NCBI RefSeq assembly: GCF_002079305.1
Contig: NZ_CP015039.1
Location: 1,137,501-1,201,500 of the forward strand
Direction: 5' to 3'
From: Rhodovulum sp. P5
Lineage (GTDB): Bacteria > Pseudomonadota > Alphaproteobacteria > Rhodobacterales > Rhodobacteraceae
Length of the DNA stretch: 64,000 bases
Below are positions 16,919 to 27,600 of the stretch, piece by piece. Position 1 is the stretch's first letter; every line of letters begins with the position of its first letter. The position numbers and the translations under genes are program-made. Under the pieces are notes generated by a model that was not told the origin of the DNA, made no database searches, and saw only the letters and a program-made list of their open reading frames with translations.

Positions 16919-18331
16919 TCACTCTCCCGGAACCCGGGCCGCGAAGGGCGGATGGGTCGTCAGGGACGGGTCTGCCTTTGCGCCCTTGCTTGTCGCGGCA
17001 GAACCGTGGGCTCCTCTGCCCCCTCCCGTCGCGCCCGCGACCGGAGCGGTTGGCCGCATCCGCGCACGGATCTGCGCAATGGCATCGTCGCGCCCGTCTG
17101 GCGCGAAGAAGGACCCCTTGACCTGAATGGTCGAAATCGCCCTCTCGAATGTCTCGAAGAACGCCCGGTCGACCGGCTCGGGCTGCGTCCAGAACCTGTC
17201 CAGCCCCCCCTGATGGGACAGGCCCGGCACGTCATAGATGGCCGTGCCAAGCACGCAAAGCGGCGTGCCCGCCCGCAGCGCATGGATCCCCACGGTCGAA
17301 TTGACAAGAACGACACCACAGGATCGTGTCACCATCCGGCCCAGATTGCCCCCCCGCAACACATGCACCCGGTCTGCCACGCCGTACCGCTCTGCGATGG
17401 CGGGAATGCGCGAAAACCAGCGCCCCAACCCGTTGTCGAGCGGATGCACCTTGAACACCACGTGCCGGTCAGCCGGCGCCGTGCGCGCCAGGGATGCGAT
17501 GACCTCCTCGATGAAATCGGTCAGTCGGCTGTAGGGGGAGGAGCCGCGGATCTGGTAGTCGACCTCCAACTGCAAAGGCACGAGATTATAGGCAATCCGC
17601 TCCCGGATCAGGCGGCGGGTCAGGGCCATGGCATCGCGCGCCCGTCGCCCCGTCAACACCAGTTCGGGCAGCCAGCTGAGGTAATCGATCACCGGCGGCA
17701 CCGGCCGGTCGGAAACATGGAGCGGATAAAGCACACGGCCAAAGCTTTGCAGCAAGCCGAAGCTGACCTCGTTGAACGCCTCTACCGCGAAGTCGTGCCG
17801 GTACAGCACCGTCATGTCCGGCGGGGAGACGCCTTCGGCCAAGGCTTCGATCTCGGCCCGGGTACGCGGAAACCGCGACAGGGCGCCCATGCCATCGGCC
17901 TCGATGGTCAGCCAGTCCGGGCGCAGATAGCCATGTTCGATCGCCCAGGCGCGCCGGTTCAGCACCCCCGCAACCTCTAACGCGACGGCATGATAGGGCA
18001 GCCGGTCGGCATAGTAGAAGATATCGGTCACGCCCTCGCGCTGCACCAACTCGGTCAGGAAGGCGCGCCAGCGGGAGAACCGCCCGCGATAGTGGATCGC
18101 CGAACGCCGCCCCCAGAAGACCGCGTCGGCCAGCCCGAAATGCACCTTCAGAACCCGGTGGCCATCCTCGGCCAAGCCATCGGCCAACTGGCGCCAGAAC
18201 CGGGAGGGATGCCCCTGCAGCATCAGGATCACCCGGCCCTTGCCCTCGGCCGGGGGGCGTGTCACAAAATCATCGTCGTCCTCGGGAATGGCGTTTTTCC
18301 TGTCGAGCTTCTGGACCTTCTGGCGTGTCAC
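16919..18331 (-). CDS. Capsule polysaccharide biosynthesis protein (KpsC/KpsS, PF05159 type), copy A
   Basis: A cytoplasmic protein of the KpsC/KpsS family, whose members add beta-Kdo residues to a lipid to prime group 2 capsule synthesis. Landmarks are RVILMLQGHPSRFWRQLA near the start, FKVHPLDNGLGRW in the C-terminal half, and VNSTVGIHALRAGTPLCVLG followed by IYDVPGLSHQG. It has 470 residues, of which the last 45 are low-complexity and probably disordered. The start is GTG 18331; no ATG exists before the first conserved block. It is head-to-head with a paralogue (copy B) whose likely start overlaps this one. Together with the PKS, oxoamine synthase and SDR downstream, it points to a capsule with an unusual lipid anchor. 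Confidence 0.85.
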   Translation of the reverse strand: MTRQKVQKLDRKNAIPEDDDDFVTRPPAEGKGRVILMLQGHPSRFWRQLADGLAEDGHRVLKVHFGLADAVFWGRRSAIHYRGRFSRWRAFLTELVQREGVTDIFYYADRLPYHAVALEVAGVLNRRAWAIEHGYLRPDWLTIEADGMGALSRFPRTRAEIEALAEGVSPPDMTVLYRHDFAVEAFNEVSFGLLQSFGRVLYPLHVSDRPVPPVIDYLSWLPELVLTGRRARDAMALTRRLIRERIAYNLVPLQLEVDYQIRGSSPYSRLTDFIEEVIASLARTAPADRHVVFKVHPLDNGLGRWFSRIPAIAERYGVADRVHVLRGGNLGRMVTRSCGVVLVNSTVGIHALRAGTPLCVLGTAIYDVPGLSHQGGLDRFWTQPEPVDRAFFETFERAISTIQVKGSFFAPDGRDDAIAQIRARMRPTAPVAGATGGGRGAHGSAATSKGAKADPSLTTHPPFAARVPGE

Positions 18332-19560
18332 TGCCTTGCTCCTCTGCCCGCCTCGACGGGCGCAAGATCATATTTCTTCAGGGGCCATCGTCCCGCTTTT
18401 TCGGACATCTGGCGAGGGCCTGCCTGCGGCGCGGCGCGCGAGTGATGCGCATTGGCCTCAACCCCGGCGACCGGCTTTTCTGGCCGGGACGGGCGGGACG
18501 GTATCTTGCCTATCGCGGCACACCCGCGGATTTCGGCGCCTATCTCGAACAGGTGCTGGCGGACAGCGGGGCCACCGATCTTGTCATGCTGGGCGATGGG
18601 CGCACGCATCACCGCGCCGCCATCGCCGCGATCCGCGCCTCGGGGCGCGCGATCACACCGTGGATCGTTGAACAGGGCTATCTGCGGCCGGGACTGATCC
18701 TTGTGGAAACATGGGGCACCGGGGGCCGGTCGCGCATTCCCGCCGCGTTCAAGGGGCAGGACACCGACGCCCTTCCCGACCCGGCACCGGCGCCGGGGTC
18801 GTTCCTGCGCTATGCCGCGTTCGATGTGGCGTATCACCTGGCCAATGTCACAATGGGACCGCTTTTCTACCCGCGCTACCGGCACTATGCGCTGGACAGC
18901 CCGGTGGCGGAGTGGCGGGGCTGGATCGGCAAGGCGCTGGCCGCCCGCGGGCGGCGGCGCGACACCGAAACGGGCCTTGCCCGGATCGCGGCCCATCGCG
19001 GCCCCGTGTTCCTGATGCCCCTGCAACTCGATACCGATTTCCAGTTGCGCGACCACGGCACCGGCCGGTCGCAGGCGGAGGAGTTGGAGGCCATCATCGC
19101 CTCCTTCAGGAACCATGCCCCCGAAAACGCCCTCTTGGTGGTCAAGGAACATCCGCTCGACAATGGGCTGCGCCGCTGGGGGCACCGGACGCGGACGCTG
19201 GCCCGGGGATACGGAACCGGCGGGCGGGTGGTCTTTCTGGCCGGTGGCCGGGTCGAGGATCTGTTCCCGCGCCTGTCGGGCGTTGTTACCATCAACAGCA
19301 CCGTGGGGCTGTCCGCAATTCTGGCCGGGATCCCCGTCAAGGTTCTGGGCCGTGCCATCTATGACCGGCCGGGGTTGACCCATCGCGGCACGCTCGACAC
19401 CTTGTGGCACCGGCCAGAGGCCCCGGACGCCGATCTTGCCGGGCGTTTTCGCCGCTATCTGAGATACCATTACCATGTGCCCGGCGCCTTCGACGGGCCC
19501 GACGCCCTGACCGGGGCGGAAAACGTGGCGCAATTCATTGCCGGAGAATGGCCAGAATGA
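18325..19560 (+). CDS. Capsule polysaccharide biosynthesis protein (KpsC/KpsS type), copy B
   Basis: A paralogue of copy A sharing its architecture: KIIFLQGPSSRFFGHLA, EQGYLRPGLI, LMPLQLDTDFQLRDHG, VKEHPLDNGLRRWG, and INSTVGLSAILAGIPVKVLG with IYDRPGLTHRGTLDTLW. The last three blocks align closely with copy A. I place the start at GTG 18325, giving 411 residues and a short lead into the first conserved block; GTG 18259 is possible but would add 22 Arg-rich residues. Its stop overlaps the SDR start by four bases, so the two genes are coupled. Role by family: sugar transfer onto a lipid acceptor during capsule initiation (rhizobial RkpJ is a relative). Start confidence is low, family confidence high. 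Confidence 0.83.
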   Translation: MSLPCSSARLDGRKIIFLQGPSSRFFGHLARACLRRGARVMRIGLNPGDRLFWPGRAGRYLAYRGTPADFGAYLEQVLADSGATDLVMLGDGRTHHRAAIAAIRASGRAITPWIVEQGYLRPGLILVETWGTGGRSRIPAAFKGQDTDALPDPAPAPGSFLRYAAFDVAYHLANVTMGPLFYPRYRHYALDSPVAEWRGWIGKALAARGRRRDTETGLARIAAHRGPVFLMPLQLDTDFQLRDHGTGRSQAEELEAIIASFRNHAPENALLVVKEHPLDNGLRRWGHRTRTLARGYGTGGRVVFLAGGRVEDLFPRLSGVVTINSTVGLSAILAGIPVKVLGRAIYDRPGLTHRGTLDTLWHRPEAPDADLAGRFRRYLRYHYHVPGAFDGPDALTGAENVAQFIAGEWPE

Positions 19561-20354
19561 AAAACCCCAAGAACATCGTTCTGACCGGCGCGAGCGGCGG
19601 GCTGGGGCAGGCATTGGCGGCGGAACTGGCCGCCCCGGGGCGGCACGTTCTGCTGCTGGGGCGGGACGGCAAACGACTGACAAAGGCCGCCGATGCCGTG
19701 CGCGAAAAGGGCGGAGAGCCCCATATCGCCCAAGCCTGCCACACCCGGCCCGACCAATTGGCCGAGGTGCTGCGGGACTTCGACGCCCACGCGCCCGTCG
19801 ACCTGATGATCGCGAATGCGGGCGTCAAGACCGGCAACCGCGGGGGCGTGGAACCGGCGGGGCAGACCGCGCGGGTGGTTCAGGTGAATCTTCTGGGCAC
19901 CATCCACGGGATCGAGGCGCTGATGCCGCGGATGCAGGCGCGCGGGCGCGGCACACTTGCCATCGTCGGCTCGCTCGCGGCCATCGCACCCCATGCCGAT
20001 CTGCTGAGCTACAGCGCGACCAAGGCGGGGCTGCACGCCTATGCCAAGGCGCTGCGCCGGTCGATTCACGGCACCGGTTTGCGCGTGGTCACCGTGATCC
20101 CCGGCTTCATGGACACGCCCATGACCGACCGCCAGCTTGGGCCGGCGCCTCTGTGCCTGCCCGCAGACCGGGCCGCGCAGATCATCGCACGCGGGCTGGC
20201 GCGTGGCCGCACGACCATCGCCTTTCCGAAATCGCTCATCGCGGCATCGTGGTTGGCCGAACGGCTGCCCGCCCCCCTCAGCGATGCGATCATGCGCCAG
20301 GTCCGGGCAGAGATCCTGCCCGACCCCGATGAGGAAAGCGCCCTCAGAAACTGA
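19557..20354 (+). CDS. Short-chain dehydrogenase/reductase (RkpH-like)
   Basis: A classical NAD(P)H-dependent SDR of 265 residues. It shows the TGASGGLG cofactor motif at residues 9-16, the NAG motif (IANAGV), Ser in VGSLAAIAP and the YSATK catalytic pair. I chose ATG 19557 because the GGAG at 19543 is ten bases upstream, whereas the ATG at 19548 is too close to it. It is translationally coupled to KpsC/S copy B and converges on the alpha-oxoamine synthase gene with an 11-base overlap. In that setting it is a good candidate for reducing a 3-keto group made by the oxoamine synthase, as 3-ketosphinganine reductase or rhizobial RkpH would. The substrate is inference. Confidence 0.82.
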   Translation: MKNPKNIVLTGASGGLGQALAAELAAPGRHVLLLGRDGKRLTKAADAVREKGGEPHIAQACHTRPDQLAEVLRDFDAHAPVDLMIANAGVKTGNRGGVEPAGQTARVVQVNLLGTIHGIEALMPRMQARGRGTLAIVGSLAAIAPHADLLSYSATKAGLHAYAKALRRSIHGTGLRVVTVIPGFMDTPMTDRQLGPAPLCLPADRAAQIIARGLARGRTTIAFPKSLIAASWLAERLPAPLSDAIMRQVRAEILPDPDEESALRN

Positions 20355-21657
20355 CATGGCCGCACTCTGCCAGATGCCGCGCGGTCTTTTCGATGGCCTC
20401 GGCGATGGCGGCATCGCTGTGACCCGCATTCAGGAAAAAGCGCAGCCGCGCCTGCTTGTCCGGCACGGCGGGCGCGATGATCGGCATGGCCAGCACACCG
20501 TCGGCGAACAGCCGGTTCGACACCAGCGTCGCCCGGATGGAATCCGCCACGATCACCGGGGCAACCGAATACCCCTGCCCCAGCCCCCGGTCGAGCCCCG
20601 CCTCACCCGCCAGCCGGTGAAACAGCGCGCCCCGGCTGCGCAATTGCGCCACCCGTTCGGGTTCGGCCTGAAGGATGCGCAGGGCGGTAAGTGCGGCGGC
20701 GGTGTTGGGCACCGACAGGCCCACCGAATAGACGAAACCGGGCGCCGCATGGCGGATGATATCGACCATGGTGGAAGAGCCCGCAACGAACCCGCCGCAG
20801 GAACAAAACGTCTTGGACAGCGTCCCCATCACGATATCGACGCGACCGGGCGCGACCCCGCATTCCTCGGCCAGCCCGGCGCCGCGCGCGCCCAGAACGC
20901 CGATGGAATGCGCCTCGTCCAGCATCAGCCACGCACCGTGCCGGTCCTTGATCTCGACAAGGGCGGGCAGGTCGGCCACGTCGCCGTCCATCGAATAGAG
21001 CCCCTCGACCACGATCAGCACGCGTTCATAGCGGTGACGGTTCTTCGACAGCCAATCGTCCAGCCACCCGGTATCGCCGTGGGGAACCGACATATGATCG
21101 GCCCCCGAGGCACGCAGCCCTTCATAGACGGAATTATGCGCCATGGAGTCGACGAGCACGACATCGTTGCGCCCCATCAGGGTGCGGATCACCGCCAGAT
21201 TGGTCGCGTGGCCCGACACGGTCGACACCGCATCCTCCGTCCCCAGAAACGCGGCCAGTTCGGTATCCAGTTGCCGGTGCAGGTCCAGTTCGCCGCCGAC
21301 AAAGCGCGACGCCCGGGCGGACACGCCATAGCGGGCGACCGCTTCGGCCACCGCCTCTGCCAGCCGCGGGTCGGCATTCAGGGACAGGTAGTCATAGCCC
21401 GAGAAACTCTCGACCCAGCGCCCGTCGATGGACACCCGCGTGCCGTCCACCGCGTCGGTCCGGCGGAAGAACGGGCTTTCGATGGACAGCATCTGCCCGG
21501 CCCCCTTGGCCACGGCGATCTTCTGATATTCCGGATGGGTGCGGAAATCGGTCAGGCGGGCATCTGCCTTCGGTGCGGGCGCGGCGCTGACATTACGCGG
21601 CATCCCGGCATGCAGCGCGCGCAGCCGGGCCATCGTGTCATCGGTCTTGCCGGTCAT
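20344..21657 (-). CDS. Alpha-oxoamine synthase (8-amino-7-oxononanoate synthase/serine palmitoyltransferase-like; RkpG-like)
   Basis: A PLP enzyme condensing an amino acid with an acyl thioester to give an alpha-amino ketone. It has 437 residues, longer than BioF, with an extra N-terminal segment of about 50 residues. Conserved sites are SMAHNSVYEG, DEAHSIGVLG and the PLP Lys282 in GTLSKTFCSCGG. The start is ATG 21657, one base after the PKS stop, so it is translated with the PKS. The extra N-terminus and the tight link to a PKS with its own carrier domain suggest that the acyl chain is taken directly from that PKS. BioF is unlikely here because no other biotin gene is near. Rhizobial RkpG sits in a similar set. 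Confidence 0.86.
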   Translation of the reverse strand: MTGKTDDTMARLRALHAGMPRNVSAAPAPKADARLTDFRTHPEYQKIAVAKGAGQMLSIESPFFRRTDAVDGTRVSIDGRWVESFSGYDYLSLNADPRLAEAVAEAVARYGVSARASRFVGGELDLHRQLDTELAAFLGTEDAVSTVSGHATNLAVIRTLMGRNDVVLVDSMAHNSVYEGLRASGADHMSVPHGDTGWLDDWLSKNRHRYERVLIVVEGLYSMDGDVADLPALVEIKDRHGAWLMLDEAHSIGVLGARGAGLAEECGVAPGRVDIVMGTLSKTFCSCGGFVAGSSTMVDIIRHAAPGFVYSVGLSVPNTAAALTALRILQAEPERVAQLRSRGALFHRLAGEAGLDRGLGQGYSVAPVIVADSIRATLVSNRLFADGVLAMPIIAPAVPDKQARLRFFLNAGHSDAAIAEAIEKTARHLAECGHVSF

Positions 21658-21658
21658 G

Positions 21659-24600
21659 TCAGCCGTCCTCCACCGTGGCGCCGGCCATCTCCTTGAGGGA
21701 CGCCGCCCGTTCCGCGCTGACCTCGCTGCCGGCAAGGTGACGCTCGGCCATTTCCGCCACGACACCGCCCTCTGGCGCTGTACCCGGTTCAGCCGAGGCA
21801 CCGTCGACAATCCGGTTGACCAGCACGGCCAGTGTCAGGCTGTCGTCGATGGACATGACCGGTACTGTGATATCCAGCCGTTCCTCGACCGCCAGTCGCA
21901 GGTTCATCGCCATCAGGCTGTCGAAACCCATCATCTGCAACGGCTGGCGCGGGTCGATATCGCCGGGCGCGGCGCGCATCAGCTGCGCCGCTTCCTCCAC
22001 CAGCATCTTGGTCAGGATCTTGCGCGCCTCTTTCGGCCCCTTGTCCCGCAAGAGCGCCGCAAGGTCAAACCCGCCTGCATCCGTCCGCTCCGGATCGATC
22101 TGCAGCAGATCGAAAAGCGGCCCTGCCATCACCGGCAGCGCCCCGGCCAGACGGCCCCAGTTGACGGGCGCGATTGTCACCGTGGGGGCAGCATAGCCCG
22201 CCTGCAAGACGTAACCCAGATACGCCAATGCGGCGTGGGCGGTCATCGGTGTCATCCGTTTGGCCAGCGCCTCGCGCAGCGCCTCGGACCGGGAAAGATA
22301 GCCGGCATCGCCCACCGGCCCCCAGGCGACGGCCAGCGCCGGAAGCCCACGCGCCGCGCGATCTTTCGCAATCCCCTCCAGCCCGCGGTTGGCGGCCACA
22401 TAGGGCGCCTGCGCGGGGTTGCCGAAGCGCGCCGCAACAGAGCTGAACATCCAGAAATGATCGAGCGGTATCTCCCGCGTCAGCCGGTCAAGAACCTGCG
22501 CCCCGCCCAGTTTCGGGGCCAGCACGGCGGCCATGCGGTCGCGGTCAAGATCGGCGAACATCGCGTCGTCGAATACGGCCGCGCCATGCACGACCCCGCG
22601 CAGGGGCACATCGCCCGCCTGCACCTGCGCCAGCACATCGGCCATCGCCGCGGCATCGGTCACATCGGCGGCCAGCGGCGTCACCGGCACGCCGATACCG
22701 TCAAGCGCCCCGTCCTCGACCCGGCCGCTGCGGCTGGTGAGCCACAGATGCTCCGCCCCCTGGTCGGCCAGCCAGCGCGCGGTTTCCAGCCCGAAGCCGG
22801 AGGTCCCCCCGGTGATCAGCCACGCCCCGCGGATCGGCGGCACGGGCGCCACCGGCGCGGGGGCCGCGTGATCGGGCGCCCGCAGGACGATCTTGCCGAT
22901 ATGGGCGGCACGCTGCATGGCCCGCATCGCCTCTGCCGCGTCCTGCGGGGCGAAGACCTCGGTCGGCAGGGGCACGTAGTCGCCGCTTTCCAAGGCTTCC
23001 GCCAAACGCGCCAGGCAGCGCGCGGCGGCCTCGGGCCGGTGGGTCATCAACTGGTCGACATCGACCACATGCAGGCTGATATTGCGGCGCATGGCGCGCA
23101 GGGCGACGGCGCTGTTCTCGTAAAGATCGCGCTTGCCCAGTTCCACGAACCGCCCGAAGGGTGCCAGACAGGCCAGGCTGCGCTCCAGCGCCTCGCCCGC
23201 CAGCGCGTTCAGCACCGCGTCAACACCCCGGCCATCGGTCGCAGCACGCACATCGTCATCGAAAGACAGCGACCTGCTGTCGAACACCGCCTCGGCCCCC
23301 AATGCACGGACGAAGAGCCGCTTGGCGGGATTGCCCGCCGTCGCGATCACCCGGGCGCCCGCGCGCCGCGCCACCTGCAACGCGGCCTGCCCCACGCCGC
23401 CCGCGGCCCCGTGGATCAGGACGGTTTCACCCGGGGCGATCCGCGCGACCTCATTCAGCGCATAATCGGCGGTCAGGAACACCACCGGCACACCGGCGGC
23501 CGTCACAGGATCGATCCCGTCGGGCAGCCGCAGCACTGCATCCGCGGGGGTCACCACGCGGTTCGACATCGCGTGCGAGGCCATCGCCAGAACGGCATCG
23601 CCCGGGGCAAAGCCCGCCTTAGGCCCCGCCCGGCGTACGGTTCCGGCGCATTCCATGCCAAGGCACGCACCGGCAAAGCCCTCTTCCAATGCCTCGGGCG
23701 GCAGCAAGCCCTGCGCCCACATCACGTCGCGGAAGTTCAGGCCCGCGGCCGCCACGTCGATTTCCACGGCATCCTCGGAGAGGTCGACATCCGGCACCGG
23801 CGTCCACCGCAACCCGGCCTGGGCGGCCCCACGCCGCGCCACGGTCAGCCGCCGCGCACCATCCGCCACCGCTGTCGGATCGACAGGGATCAGGCGCGGA
23901 CAGTGCGCACCCTCCGCCGTCAGCAGGATTTCCTGTTCTTCCGACGCCAGCAGGGGCGCGATCCGCTCCGCAGGGATATCCGCGTCATGGCACAGCAACC
24001 GGAGGTCCCGACCGGTTTCGTTCGCAAGCGTTCGCCGCCAGCCTGTCAGCGCCGCCCAGTGCTCTGCCCCTTCGACCAGCAGCCAGACCGGCCCGGCGCC
24101 GTCCGGCAGCGCGGCGATCAGGTCTGCCGGGGCCACAAGGTCATCGCCCAGCCGGCCGCAGACAACCACAACCGCCGCAGCGTCACCCTGACCGGACGCC
24201 GCCCGCAACCCATCGGCGATCGCGCCATCGCCCGTCACTTGAAGAACCGGAGTCGCCACCACGCCGGGCGCGCGACGGGCGGAAATCACCCGCAGGCTTT
24301 CCGATGCCACGGCCGTTCCGGCCTCGGCCGTCAGCCCTGCGCGGTCAAGCGCCGCCATCAGACGATCCACGGCACCGGGCCGCGTATGGCGGCCCGTCAT
24401 CAGGGCGAAGATGTCGGGGGCCTCTTCCACGGCCAAGACACCCCCACCCGGCGCGATGCAGGCGCAAAGCCGGTCCAGCGTCTCTTCGGCGGCGGGATCC
24501 TGCATCACCCCGGACAGCACCAGCAGATCGGCATCGCCTTGCGCCGCAGCGGCATCGACCGTGGCAAAGCGCAGGGCATCATGCCCCCCCAAGCGCGCAC

Positions 24601-27600
24601 GCTGACGGGCCAGTGCATCGCCGTCCCCGGCCAGCACCGTGACATGGTCGGCGCGCCGAAGCGCGGCATCGACCAGTTCGCGGTCCACCGCACCGCAAAG
24701 GGCGATACGCCCGACCCGCCCGGCGGCGGGCCCGTTCAGAAGCGCGACCGGCAAGCCGGACAGGTCTGCCAAGGGCTGCGGCTGCGCCGCCGCCCGGCCC
24801 GCCGCGGCCTCCAGCACCGATTTCAGGACCGCCGACGCCTGCGGCGCCACCTGCGGCAGGAGCGAAACAAGCGTGTCGATTTCGGGCCACGGGCAATCGC
24901 CCGAAGGGGTTACATTGCCGTCGGCATCCTCGGACGCATGCCCGGCCTCGACCAGCCAGCGCGCCGCGATTGCGTCACGCGGATCGTCGCCGCCACCCGC
25001 GGCCAGCCGATCCCAGGCCAGCCGTCCACCCAGCGCCGCGCGCAGCACATCGGCATCGTTCGCCGCGTCACCGTCTGCCCGCAAGAGCGGCTGAACAGCC
25101 GCCGGCAGCCACGCCGCACCGCCGCCCGGCAGGGGCACAAGGCGTTCGTCCCAGAAGGGATGGGCCGGTTCCTGCCCCGCCGGGAAGGGACGCAAGCGCA
25201 AGCCCTCCAACACCAGAACCGGCGCACCGTCGGCATCACACAGCAGACCATCCAGCGCGACGCTTTCCGCCCCACCACCCGCGCGCGTCAGCCGGGCCGC
25301 CACGATCTCTCCGCCATCGAACAGGCACACCCGATCGATCCGGGCTGGCACCCGCAGGCCGGTATCGTCCCCATCCAGCAACAGCGCCGCCCCGTGCAGC
25401 GCGGCATCGGCCGCGCGCGGGTCGAATACGAACCGCGGTTCCGGCAGCGCCGGGGCGATCCGGGCCAGAACGCTGGTGTCCTCGCGGGTCAGACCCGCCA
25501 CGCGAGCGAATTCGGGACCATAGTCCAACCCGCTCTCCGCCAGTCGCGAATATAGCGCCGCCGGGTCGCCGCCCGCATCGGGCACCGCAATCGGGCCGGG
25601 GGCCTCTGCCGAAGCGGTAAACAGGCGCGCAACCGCCGCCAGTTGCCAGCGCCCTGCCCCGCCCGTTTCCAGCCGCAGCCGCCGCGCCGCGCCTTCATGC
25701 ACCACGCGGACCGACAGGGGCTCCGTCTCCGACAGTTCAATGGGGGCCAGGAACTCGACATCGCGCAACTCCACCGACCGTGCCCCGGCAAGGTCGGCCC
25801 CGGCCGCCGCAAAGAGTTCGAGGATCCCCATCGCCGGCAACAGGATCCGCCCGGCGACCTTGTGATCGGCCAGCCAAGGCGCGCGCGACAGCAGGATCTC
25901 GCCCTGCCAGATCTCGGCATCCGGCTGTATCCGCCCCCCAAGCAGCGGATGCTGCGGACGCCGCGCAAAGATGTCTAGCGCCGTGGCGCTTTCCAGACGA
26001 TACGGGCTGCGGTCGAAGGGATAGTCGGGCAGTCCGTCGGTCACCGGTCGCGCGGGGCCCAGCACCGCCGTCCGGTCCACCGCGCCGCCCGCGGCCAACG
26101 CCGCCCGGGCGATCGTGGCGGCCGTGCGCCGTTCGGGCCGCGTGGAATCGAGGCTTTCCAGAACGCCGGTCTGTTGCGGGAAATCGGCCAGCGTATCGCG
26201 CAGATAGCTGCGCAGGACGGTGCGGGGCGAGATCTCGACAAACACGCGCAGGCCGTCCTCTGCCATCGCGGTGACGGCATTGCGAAACGAAACGGCAGAG
26301 CGGGCATTCTCCCACCAATAGGCGGCATCGAGCGGGCCGGAGAAGGCCGCGCCCTGACAACCCGAGTAAAACGCCAGCGTCCCCTTGCGCGGTGCCAGAT
26401 CGGCAAGGCCCGCGATCAGTTCCTCCCGCAGCGGTTCAACCGCGGCGCTGTGATAGGGATACGCGATGGGCAAGGCCCGACCGGCGATCCGGGCCCGCCG
26501 CGCATGGCCAAGCAGGTCCTTGATCACCTCTTCGGGGCCGCTGACGGTGACGCTTTCGGGCGCGTTTTCGGCAGATACCTCCACCGGCAGGCCGGTTTCG
26601 GCGATCAGCGCCTCGACCCGCGTGCGCGCGGCGGCCAGGGCCGCCATCGCACCGGTGCCGCGAAGGGGGGCGAAGGCACGGCAGCGTTGGGCGACGATCT
26701 GCACCCCATCGGCCCGCGGAATCCGCCCGGCAATGACCGCCGCGGCCACCTCTCCCAGCGAATGGCCCAGAACCGCCTTGGGGCGCAGGCCGGCCTCGAC
26801 CAGGCTGTCGGTCAGCGCGACCTGGACCGCGAAGGTCAAGGGCTGTGCGACCTCTGCGGCATCGGCCTTGTGGGCAAGCTCGGGGTCGTCGATCAGGTCG
26901 CGGATATCGGGCAAGCCACAGGCGGCGAACTCTTCGGCCAGGTCGACGAAGGCCCGGCGGAAGACCGGGTCTGTCTCGAACAGGTGCCGGCCGGCCCCGG
27001 TCCAGATCGCGCCGTTTCCGGAATAGACGAAGGCGACGGGGGCATCGCGCAGCGTGCTGTCTGCCGCCGCGCCAGGGGCCGCCCCGCCATCGCCCAGCCA
27101 ACCGTCAAGCTCTGCCACCAGAGCTTCGGCACTGTCGGCCGCGACGCAAAGGCGGTGCCGGTGACAGGCCCGGCGCCAGTTCGCGGTGGCCACCCGGTCG
27201 GCCAGATCGTCCGGGGCCGCAGCGGCCATGTCACGCCATGACCGGGCAAGGGCCTGCAAGGCATCGCCGCTGGCCGCAGACAGCAACAGCGACGAGCGCG
27301 CGCCTTGCGGACGACGGCCTGCGCGCTGCACACCCACCGACGCAAGATCAGGCTGGCGCAGCACCACATGGGCATTCGCGCCCCCGAACCCGAAGGAATT
27401 GACCGCCGCGCACAGCGGGCCGCCGATATCGGGCAGATCGCGCCCTTCCGAGGCAAGGTCGAGATTAAGGGCCGCGAAGTCGATATCGGGGTTCGGCTCC
27501 TCGCAATGGAGCGTGGCCGGAAGATGCCCGTGTTCCAGTGCAAGCTGCGCCTTCAACAGGCCCACCAGCCCGGCGGCCGGTTCCAGGTGGCCGAAATTCG

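Noticed and set aside
21539..25555. A very long open frame on the plus strand opposite the PKS gene
   Set aside because: It is rich in Arg, His, Gln and Pro without domains, and lies exactly antisense to a fully motif-supported PKS. High GC content makes such open frames by chance.
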